A stretch of DNA of 64,000 bases from Zea mays (taxonomy: Eukaryota; Streptophyta; Magnoliopsida; Poales; Poaceae): assembly GCF_902167145.1 (NCBI RefSeq), contig NC_050100.1, positions 217,242,081 through 217,306,080 on the forward strand, in the 5' to 3' direction. Position numbers and translations under genes: made by a program. Below, piece after piece: positions 55,960 to 64,000 of this stretch (the stretch's first letter is position 1; each line of letters opens with the position of its first letter). Below the pieces are notes generated by a model. It had not been told where the DNA came from, searched no databases, and saw nothing but the letters and a program-made list of their open reading frames with translations.

Positions 55960-56690
55960 AGGTACCACAATGGACTTCTTAAGAAGAATAGGAACCGTGT
56001 ACATAAGCTTTTTTGCTCTAACAAAATAAGAGTGGTAATGGAAGCTCTTTGTCAGAACCTATTTTATCAAATGTATTACACATGTGTTGATGTCTCACCA
56101 TTGTTGTCTTCCTCCCTGTGACTAAAGGTTGTTGCAACAATGGCATTCAGAATGGGTCTTGATAAGAGTGACGTTGAACGGGTATGACCATTTGACTAGC
56201 ATACAAAGTTCAAATGTGACAGCCTATAGCTTTAAGCAATGTTACACTGCTTATCACCTGGACTGATTCAAGCATTTGCTCTTTTAAAGGTGGTTGATTG
56301 TATCTTGCCAGAAAGCGTAGAAGAATACATACATGTATATTCCATGCAGATTCCCCCCACCCTCCCATTTTCTTCTCTTTTCTAGACATCTTACTATGCT
56401 CTTTCTAGGAAACTGGCCGTGCTGATTCAACAACATTCTATAAAAGTCGAAGTCTTTTGCACAAATGAATCTTATCTTCTTGTCCTTTTTTTCTTGTAAT
56501 TTACATTTCCAACCTGCTCTAAGTTTCCTACATAATGACTTCAATAAACCCTTTTTACAGTGAAGTTCACGAATATGCTATGAGAAAATTCTTTGCCAGA
56601 TATTTTCTTGTGAAAATTCAGTTGGATGCATTTGCTCCTTGGTTAAAGAGTCGACTTCAGACAAGTTAGATATAAAAGAGGAGGTTTGCC
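55960..56690 (+). pseudogene. Fragment of a RecQ-like DNA helicase gene with introns
   Basis: Four exon pieces in order. 55960-56036 reads YHNGLLKKNRNRVHKLFCSN and KIRV. 56128-56183 reads VVATMAFRMGLDKSDVER. About 56290-56340 reads VVDCILPESVEEYIH. About 56563-56684 reads SEVHEYAMRKFF, then with a one-base shift SCENSVGCICSLVKESTS. The A-F-x-M-G-x-D-K-x-D-V motif and the L-P-E-S-x-E-E-Y motif are helicase motifs V and VI of RecQ proteins. The upstream ATPase half and the end of the gene are absent, and the frame is shifted. It looks like a captured genomic fragment. Confidence 0.75.
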
Positions 56691-56858
56691 TCTGCCTTAA
56701 TGCACCTAATTTATTTTTCCACATATTCATGTTGCATGTTGCGCAGTTGTATTGCCATATTGTACCTAATCTTTAAATTTCCATGCTACAAATTTATTAA
56801 TCGGATCATACCTATTTGGTTGTAAACCACTTTTGCATGGTGATAAGGTTTCAACTTA

Positions 56859-57037
56859 AGGGGTGTTTGGTTTATAGGGACTAAACTTTAGTCCCTCCAC
56901 TTTATTCTATTTTAGTTCTTAAATTGTTAAATATGGAAACTAAAATAGAGTTTTAGCTTCCTTATTTAGTAATTTAGGGCCTAAAATAGAATAAAATGGA
57001 GGGACTAAAAATTAGTCCCTAGAAACCAAACACCCCC
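56859..57037. mobile_element. Tourist-like MITE
   Basis: The ends AGGGGTGTTTGGTTTATAGG and, as complement, GGGGGTGTTTGGTTTCTAGG are flanked by TTA on both sides (56856-56858 and 57038-57040). GGGACTAAA...TTTAGTCCC inverted motifs are typical of grass Tourist elements. Confidence 0.88.
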
Positions 57038-57220
57038 TTATACTGCAATCATGATCACCATGACAGCTATTTCCTTTGCTACCAAAGGTTATTATTAGTT
57101 TGATGATGTATTACCAAAAATAGCCACACCACTCAAAAGACGAATTTGAATATACTTTTGGTAATATATTACCAAATTATACTTTTAGAATTGTGTAACT
57201 GTAACCACATCGCTCAAAGA

Positions 57221-57248
57221 CTCGCGCTAGGCGCGAGCAATTTACTAG
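57221..57248 (+). mobile_element. Helitron-like 3' terminus
   Basis: CTCGCGC and GCGCGAG form a 7-bp stem with a TAG loop, followed seven bases later by CTAG at 57245-57248 and a host T. A hairpin just before a CTRR end is the defining Helitron 3' structure. The element body must lie to the left and may include the RecQ fragment. The 5' TC end was not found. Confidence 0.65.
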
Positions 57249-57548
57249 TGCAATGCAAAACTTGAGCAGCTCTTTCTCGTGAGATGTCTGTTGTGTACTA
57301 CTTCCGTCACCTCTGCAGCCGTCTGCTTACGTCACTTACAGGCGGAGCTGCGATGCCACCAGGTGGAGCCGTGCCTGCTCGCTCAGGCGTCATGACGGAG
57401 CCGAACGCGAGGAGCCGAGTGTTTTATCCCCGCCGAAGCCCATCCCCATTTGATACCAGCGAGCGCAGACATCGCCGGGGACGCCATCATCCTCGGCTGC
57501 CTCCAAGACCGGCCCACCGTTCTGCCTGCACTCCCACTCCCAAACCCC

Positions 57549-59204
57549 ATGATGAACCTCCCTTTCCGGCTCCGCCATCTCCGACGCCTTCTCGCTGCCC
57601 CGCCCTTACCAACCCTCGCCGCCACACACTCCCATAGCCCACCCTCCTTCCGACCGCTGCACCCCACCCGAATCCAGCCGCTGCGGTTCCATCTACCCAA
57701 CCCCCCAGTGCGGCGGCTCTCCTCCGAGCACGCAATCCTCCCCACCCACCTCCAGGACGAGCGCTTCGCCACGCTCTCGGATAGGATCTATGATGCCGTG
57801 ATTAAGACGGGGACGGAATCCAACGAGGGCACCGAGGCCGCGCTCGACGCGTTGGGCGCTGAGCTGACTACCCCTCTCGTCGCCGACGTGCTGCACCGCC
57901 TCCGCTACGAGGAGAAGCTGGCGTTCCGGTTCTTCGCCTGGGCGTCCCAACAGGACGGATACAGCCACGAACCGACGACTTACAACGACATCATCGACAT
58001 TCTCTCCGGCACGCGGTACAAGAGCCGCCAGTTCGGTGTCCTCTGCAACGTGCTCGATCACATGAAGCGCCATGGCTCGAGGTCGGTGCCGGTTGAGGGC
58101 CTTCTGGAGATCCTGCGCGCCTACACGGAGAAGCATCTCACGCACATGAGAAAGCTGGCCAAGAAGCGGCGGGTTCGGATGCGTACGCCGCCAGAGACTG
58201 ACGCGCTCAACGTTCTGCTGGACGCGTTCTGCAAGTGTGGGATGGTCAAGGAAGCAGAGGCAGTGTTTGGCCGCGTGAAGAGGAAGTTGCTGGGTAATGC
58301 AGAGACGTACAGTACCCTGTTCTTCGGGTGGTGCCGGGCGAGGGACCCCAAGAAGGCCATGAAGGTGCTCGAGGAAATGATTCAGATGAAGCACACCCCA
58401 GAGAGTTTCACCTACGTTGCAGCCATCGAATCATTTTGCAGCGCTGGATTGGTGTCAGAGGCAAGGGAACTGTTTGAGTTCATGAGGACTGAGGGGTTGA
58501 CGGTGTCATCGCCCACAGCCAAAACATATTCGATTATGATTGTTGCATTAGCAAAGGCTGACCGGATGGAGGAGTGTTTTGAACTGCTTTCAGACATGAG
58601 AACTTGTGGTTGTATGCCTGACGTGACGACTTATAAAGATTTGATTGAAGGGATGTGCTTGGTGGGTAGACTGGATGCTGCTTATCGTGTGTTGGACGAG
58701 ATGGGGAGGGCTGGATTTCCTCCTGACATTGTCACGTATAATTGCTTTCTTAATGTGCTTTGTAGTCTTCGAAATGCTGATGATGCACTTGAACTCTGTG
58801 AGAGGATGATAGAGGCACACTGTGAGCCCAGTGTTCATACCTATAATATGCTGATGATGATGTTCTTCGAGATGGGAGAGGCACATAGAGCATTAGATAT
58901 ATGGCTTGAGATGGACAAAAGAGGATGTCAACGTGCTATCGATACCTACGAGATAATGATCTATGGTCTCTTTGATTGTGGAGAAACAGAATATGCAACT
59001 GCTCTTCTAGATGAGGTTATAAACCGTGACATGAAACTTTCATACAAGAAGTTTGATGCTATAATGCTGAGGTTATCAGCTGTAGGCAACCTTGGTGCGA
59101 TACATCGGTTGTCAGAGCATATGAGGAAATTTTACAATGTTGCGATGTCGAGACGATTTGCAATCACTCAGAAGAAGAAGAGCATAGGCCTGAGAAGGAA
59201 ATGA
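57549..59204 (+). CDS. P-class pentatricopeptide repeat protein, probably mitochondrial
   Basis: 551 residues with no intron. I start at the ATG at 57549 (MMNLPFRLRHLRRLLAAPP), the first in-frame ATG; an upstream extension uses only non-ATG codons. The N-terminus is R-, L- and S-rich without acids, as in mitochondrial presequences. From about residue 140 to 500 there are eight or nine 35-residue PPR motifs, for example TYSTLFFGWCRARDPKKAMK, TYKDLIEGMCLVGRLDAAYR, TYNCFLNVLCSLRNADDALE and TYEIMIYGLFDCGETEYATA. There is no E or DYW tail, so it is P-type. Such proteins bind specific organelle RNAs. It resembles Arabidopsis At1g73400-type proteins in layout, from memory only. A Helitron-like end lies 300 bp upstream. 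Confidence 0.92.
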   Translation: MMNLPFRLRHLRRLLAAPPLPTLAATHSHSPPSFRPLHPTRIQPLRFHLPNPPVRRLSSEHAILPTHLQDERFATLSDRIYDAVIKTGTESNEGTEAALDALGAELTTPLVADVLHRLRYEEKLAFRFFAWASQQDGYSHEPTTYNDIIDILSGTRYKSRQFGVLCNVLDHMKRHGSRSVPVEGLLEILRAYTEKHLTHMRKLAKKRRVRMRTPPETDALNVLLDAFCKCGMVKEAEAVFGRVKRKLLGNAETYSTLFFGWCRARDPKKAMKVLEEMIQMKHTPESFTYVAAIESFCSAGLVSEARELFEFMRTEGLTVSSPTAKTYSIMIVALAKADRMEECFELLSDMRTCGCMPDVTTYKDLIEGMCLVGRLDAAYRVLDEMGRAGFPPDIVTYNCFLNVLCSLRNADDALELCERMIEAHCEPSVHTYNMLMMMFFEMGEAHRALDIWLEMDKRGCQRAIDTYEIMIYGLFDCGETEYATALLDEVINRDMKLSYKKFDAIMLRLSAVGNLGAIHRLSEHMRKFYNVAMSRRFAITQKKKSIGLRRK

Positions 59205-60000
59205 GTGCCGTGGCTATTGCTGCTGTTGTTTCTTGTTAGTTGTTACTGAGGATATTCAGGAGCTTATTCAAAGGTAATTGATGTTGTGTTTTCTTTGATT
59301 TTACTGGCAGCTATTTGTAGTAAATATATTAAAAAATGTGCTCTGAATTGTGGTCTAGACATGGTATTTAATTTGCTCATGCAATCAGCAGTACATCTAA
59401 AGTGACAAAACGAATAGCATATTTCAATGAAGTTCTTTTCTTATGGTATATCTTTTCCTAAACTTGCTTCCTTTTTGGTAAACTTGTTTGTTACCTTGTC
59501 CTCTTCTCATCCCCAAAATTAGTGCAATGCCTTCAAAGAATGCAGTGAAATCTATGTGTGCACAGAAATACCAATATGAAGTAGGAGAGCTTTTCTTTTA
59601 CTATGCCGGACACTAATCTGGGTATACCATTATTTATATCCTTAATCAGTAGTCCAATATGTGTTTTACTTACCCTCTCTGATAGAAAATTTTAAACACT
59701 TTAGGACATTGAAACAATTTACAAGGTGAAACTTTGGCAATCATTTTCCTAAAATATATTTTATTTTAAAAAGAAAAATATATGTATTTTGAAATTATTT
59801 ATCATGAGGTCTCTAGCTGCAACTGTTTTTTGAGCTATTTATGTTCAAACCTTAAAATGTCTGACATGCGACAAACCTAAAACTACTTATTTTTATGACG
59901 GCAAGAGTATTGAATAGGAAAACTTTTAAGTGTGTTATAAGGATAATTTAGAATTGATTTTACTGGACTGGGTTGAATTGGCTTAGTAGTTGGTTTCTTC
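59205..60000. other. Downstream region of the PPR gene
   Basis: AT-rich, should contain the 3' untranslated region. No second gene is visible. Confidence 0.4.
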
Positions 60001-60014
60001 AGGGCACAGTGTCC

Positions 60015-60195
60015 TACAGGCGTGTCTGTTTGAATAATTGCTGGTAGCTAGGACACACCGAGTCACTAGTTTGCTGGTTCAAAACAGCCTCTCCACATTT
60101 GTGAGGAAAAGCTTGCCTCGGATTATCCCTTCCACTGACCGCACTTATGTAGGAGCCACTGGCACTGAACTGGGTCTGCCCTCGTTTAGCTAGGT
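60015..60195 (+). mobile_element. Au-type SINE-like sequence
   Basis: The string GCTGGTTCAAAACAGCCTCT (a polymerase III B-box-like GGTTCAAAAC) is followed by CACATTTGTGAGG, TTGCCTCGGATTATCCCTTC and GGAGCCACTGGCACTG. This matches the known order in grass Au SINEs. An A-box is less clear, and no target duplication was confirmed. Confidence 0.5.
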
Positions 60196-62560
60196 GACCC
60201 AGTGAGTTCCTTTTCACTGATTTTAAGACCTAATCTATTAAGCAACCGAGCTTTTCTACTCTCTTTTTTAGAGCTAACATCACCGACCCAACTATCATGG
60301 AGCAATTGACATGAATGGTTTGGAATGCCTTGTTGTAGCCAAGCTATTCAATGTCCCGTTGGCCAGTTTCTTCTCGGATTGCCAGATATATAAGACCTTT
60401 TCTTGTTGTCCCCATCTGGGATCTAAGCAGGAGGGAAGTGGAACCTTCCTCGAATTCCAGTTCTGATAATTTAGGGCAAGAAAGTGTTAAAACTGGATAG
60501 CTGTTGAGCCAATATGTTAGTTAACAATTTTTGCAATAATAAGGTCTGAATGTGCTAGGTAACATTTATGCTGTTCAGACTGCAATTTCATGCATTGGCT
60601 TTGTCAGGTGGATCCTTTGCTTTTCAGGCTGCAATTTTTGCTTTTCAGTTTGCTTATGGCAAGCAGGAGTAATGTTTATTCTAAACATGATTTCATTGTG
60701 CAGGTAGTTAATGTATGCCAGCACGTATTGTTGGAACAGATTACAGTGGAAGAAGCACTGCATTTTTTTTAATGTAAAAAATAGGAGTGTTGCATAACCC
60801 CATTCATTTGTTGAATTGAACCGGTGCTGTGAATATCATTGCATTTGCATTGTAGAAGAAACATGTACAAGGTAACCCCTCAACCGCACCCATTCATTGT
60901 TGCAACGTGCACGAAACACCAATCCGCTGGCGCCACAAATATTAGCTGCAGCCCTATTTTGTTTGAATCCTATGAAGAGGGCCTCTTTTGTCCTTGTTCA
61001 TGTGGGGCGCCTTTCTTCCTTATGCTCAGATGAAACATGTAGCTGTGTAAGCCTGTATAACTGGATTTCTTGCCATTAAACCTGTGACCCCCACCACTTT
61101 CCTCATGCTGCAAGTGGAATTAGTATTATTGTTGGTCTACACATCCCGTTCATTTTCACTAAAACAGGATACCGCTGCAGATTATTTTGATTTGTAGAGA
61201 GAGCATCTTTGTTCTATTAGTAGTGTGCTTTACATGTAGAGGGTGACAATTACTACAATTTGGCCGTTTTAGCTGGTTGCCAAATCTGAGGACCTAACTG
61301 TAGTATATGTATATTTAGTGTGTGCACTGCAGCTGCATCAAAATTGTAGCTGCACTGTCGTGGAGCTATTAAAGATGCCAAACTAGTTAATAGGTTCATG
61401 GCTACAGCAAGATTCGACCACTGGAGCGACTAGCGAGTATGGAGATGGATAGTCGTTTTATACTCCGGCTTGCCTCGTGATGTATAGCCGTGTAGGTAAC
61501 TAACTAGGTATCTACTCCTATTTGGTAGCTTTGGTTTAATTCTTTAGTCAGTGATCCTAAATGCACATGATTTGGTACTGGAATCACGCACTATGCTTCA
61601 TCAAACTCAAGTAAAGTTCAGGTTGGTACATGCAGGTGACGGCTACTGGTTTTCAACAAACACATATCGGGGCATCGGGTGAAGCCGCCAAACGCATATG
61701 AGCAGCGTTGGCTTTGTCTCTCTCGTCTCTCCGGTCCTTGTTGAGTTGTTGTAAAGGTTCAAAGGCTGTGGGCTTGTGAGCTACTAGGTACTAGCTGTGT
61801 ACCCTTTGTTGCTCCAACTGATGAGAACCTGGAACGCACCATGCCAAGAAACCCTGGAATTGAGAGCTTCGGATCCTCGGATGCCATCAAGATTCTGATC
61901 AAGCGAGCGCAGATGAAATTCTCTGAAATCGAGGTCTCGTGGCAGGGCCCGGCGGAGCGCTTCGGGGGTCGCGGGTTTTCATGAGTCCCGAGGTAAAATA
62001 TGGCTGGTTCTGACCGAAAAGATATCTCTGCCAAGTGATCTCTTCCGGTTCCTGTCCGCCTCCGCCCGTCCCATTCCAATATGCCATGCATGATTCTCCG
62101 CGTCAAGCAGCTGTCTGAACTCTGAAATCCCCGCGTGTTTTTACTGCTCATATCTTTTCTTTCATTAGACCGTCTCTTTTTCCGCGTAGGAACTGTATTA
62201 TTTCACATAGGAGATTTTCACACGAAAAATGTACAGATAGAAAATACAATCCACCCATTCCAAACCGGGTTTATTACATTTTATTTTTTTAACAGGTCTT
62301 TTGGTTTTATGGTATTTCCTTAACATATAAAAAAATCTAATGGGTTGGAAGGAAATTCTCAAAAATGGGTGAATTAGGCTTTTACTTGTTTTGCACAAAT
62401 TAAAAACCTATAAACAAGCTCAGTTAGTCAGTTTCACCCCTTGTGTCTCTATCTATTTATCAAAAGTTTTGCACCCTAGTTTTCAATTCTATACTAGCAT
62501 GACGACTCTACTAAAGTAAATACTTGAAGGTAATTGCTCAAATTAAATGAAAGATTTATG
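60196..62560. other. Intergenic region, no gene recognized
   Basis: Short frames only. A GC-richer patch at 61780-62110 has a minus-strand frame of about 130 codons without ATG near its start and without a known domain. Otherwise unremarkable. Confidence 0.4.
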
Positions 62561-63350
62561 AACGTCTTGTAAACTCTTTAAGTGGTTAACAAACTTTCAA
62601 TCACCATCAATAGGTGTTGTCGATCATCAAGAGTATCAAACACCAACTCTCACGTGACTTGATCAAGGTCAATGGGGTGGTGAATGCACGTAAGCTATTA
62701 TCAATGCGTTAATGAGGCCACTGACCAAATGATAATCAATTCTCAATATTCTTGTGAGGCAAAGGATCTTTCTCACTCTTAAATAGGTTCCTTCAACAGT
62801 TGAATTAGCAAGAGACCTTATATGACTGAGTTAGCCCCAAGCTAAGAAACTAACTGTTATACCTTCACTTAGTCTAGGTCGGTGCACCAGACATGTCCGG
62901 TGTTAATCAACCATGTACACTAAACATGTTTGGTGGATTTTCCAGCGGCAGGTTTTAAAAACTGGTTACTGTAGTGGTATCTTGTAGTCATACCTAATAC
63001 CGATGCCATGAGGGACATGACGGTGAGTATAGCACTCGAGTGTAAAGTTGAAGACATCTCTCGGTACCATGTTCGATAAGTACTTAAACTCTCAAACATA
63101 ATTTACAATCTTTTCGAGTACCGTGTTCGATGGTAGACCAGACACATTCGATGAGTACATTGTGTTTGAGACGGTCTCAGTGAGACCATTTCTGAAGCTC
63201 TATGAGTGCTGTGTTTGGTGCACCGTATTCGGTGGGTATGGACATATCAGTGTTACACCCATTTGCAACAACATGCCACGCTTTTGTTCTGTGGCCCATG
63301 TTAAGTGCTGAAAAAGTCATAGTTTTACTATAGTTGCTTTTTACAAATCT
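62560..63350 (+). mobile_element. Decayed LTR-like sequence with degenerate CCGGAC motifs
   Basis: Phrases such as GGTGCACCAGACATGTCCGG, AAACATGTTTGGTGG and TTGGTGCACCGTATTCGG look like CpG-depleted versions of the palindromic array seen in the Sirevirus-like LTRs. Borders are unclear. Confidence 0.35.
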
Positions 63351-63654
63351 TTTATGGGGAATGAGCTTAAGAGCTCCTCGTAACAAGCCCTTGTATTTTG
63401 TTTCTCTCATTCCTATTTTCAATGTTGAATACTTGATCATCATTTATATACATGGCCATTCTCGACATAGTTCTCATTCTTGCTCAATATTAGGTGTGGA
63501 CTTCAATCTATCTCATTCACAACCCTTGCGTCTAGAGCAGAGTGAGTAGCCGAGGGCGGTGCAGATTACTCCGCGTTCACCGACTCGGCTCAGAAAAGCG
63601 TTTGGCGTGACCAGTGTGCCGGACACATTCGCCGGTGCCATGGCGCGAACCAGC

Positions 63655-64000
63655 TGTTGACGCCTTTTTGGAGCGCCAAACACTCAACAAGAACCGTGGC
63701 GGTGCCCTCTGCACAGGGGCGGACGGTCCGCGCGCAGGGGCCGGACGGTCCGCGGCCTGGTGCGAGGTGCGGTGGTGCTCTCTGCGCAAGGGCGGACTGT
63801 CCGCGGCCTGGGGCCGGACGGTCCGCGGCCTGGTGCGCTGCTGGGACTTCTGCCTGACGGCCGGACGGTCCGCGCCCTGGGGCCGGACGGTCCGCACGTA
63901 CGCAGGGACGGCGGAAGATCGCCGACGGCGCCTGGATCTCGCTCCCGGGAGGGACCCCGTCGGGGAGTAGAGATCCTAGGTGGTGTTTAGGCTCGGGCAG
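63655..64000 (+). mobile_element. LTR of a GGACGGTCCG family, cut by the window edge
   Basis: It begins TGTTGACGCCTTTTTGGAGC, parallel to the solo LTR at 21812, and shares GGATCTCGCTCC and GTCGGGGAG motifs. Between, it carries extra units GGCCGGACGGTCCGCG, about six in all. The rest of the LTR lies beyond the window. Confidence 0.65.

Noticed and set aside
57450..57548. Upstream extension of the PPR frame
   Set aside because: It begins at TTG, not ATG. The ATG at 57549 gives a normal organelle presequence.
57693..58394. A 233-codon frame antisense to the PPR gene
   Set aside because: It is a shadow of the PPR coding sequence, with no domain.
60015..60195. A tRNA gene
   Set aside because: A B-box-like motif is present, but no cloverleaf can be formed. 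The following sequence matches a SINE body instead.
61759..62151. A 130-codon minus-strand frame
   Set aside because: No known domain, and no supporting splice or promoter signals.

Overview
This window looks like nuclear DNA of a large-genome grass, most likely maize or a close Andropogoneae relative. Four host genes lie in a mass of nested transposable elements. The elements include a Sirevirus-type Copia inserted in another Copia, a CACTA element carrying host-gene exons, hAT relics, Stowaway and Tourist-like MITEs, a Helitron-like 3' end, and LTRs rich in CCGGAC or GGACGGTCCG palindromes. Host genes have GC-rich coding starts typical of grasses. Nothing bacterial, organellar or CRISPR-like was seen.

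Layout. 1-152 is the first coding piece of a minus-strand gene that runs off the left edge. 767-18206 is one minus-strand LTR retrotransposon (5-bp TSD TATAG, LTRs of about 175 bp) with a decayed interior. It contains a MITE (1253-1573) and a CACTA element (8606-16237) that is flanked by a near-identical 1.78-kb direct duplication of the retrotransposon. The CACTA carries a truncated TNP2-type transposase, the 3' exons of a second element gene, and antisense fragments of two host genes: one like DNA polymerase delta subunit 3 and one like a class 3 lipase. 18212-24600 is intergenic, with a deleted hAT relic, a solo LTR and three MITEs. 24755-26014 is an intact RING-H2 ATL ubiquitin ligase gene.

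26015-31780 is intergenic, with LTR-element relics and a MITE. 31782-33794 is a 2-kb inverted duplication of the 3' end of a hAT transposase gene plus flanking DNA. 34699-35814 is an intronless mTERF gene on the minus strand with an upstream uORF. 37089-52244 is a minus-strand Copia element (TSD CAAAT) that splits a coding exon. Inside its RNase H region sits a Sirevirus-like Copia, 39405-47267 (TSD AACGT). Each has one visible in-frame stop in its pol.

52245-57248 holds fragments of other genes (an unassigned gene and a RecQ-like helicase with its introns), a 577-bp hAT element with an 8-bp TSD, a MITE, and a Helitron-like 3' terminus at 57248. 57549-59204 is an intact P-class PPR gene. 59205-64000 is mostly intergenic, with a SINE-like sequence, a decayed LTR, and a new LTR cut by the right edge.

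The host genes (ATL ligase, mTERF, PPR) do not form a pathway cluster. mTERF and PPR products both usually act in organelle gene expression, but their proximity is probably chance. The points most worth pursuing are the hAT inverted duplication (a possible hairpin-RNA source), the CACTA with its target duplication and captured exons, and the Helitron-like end next to the PPR gene.
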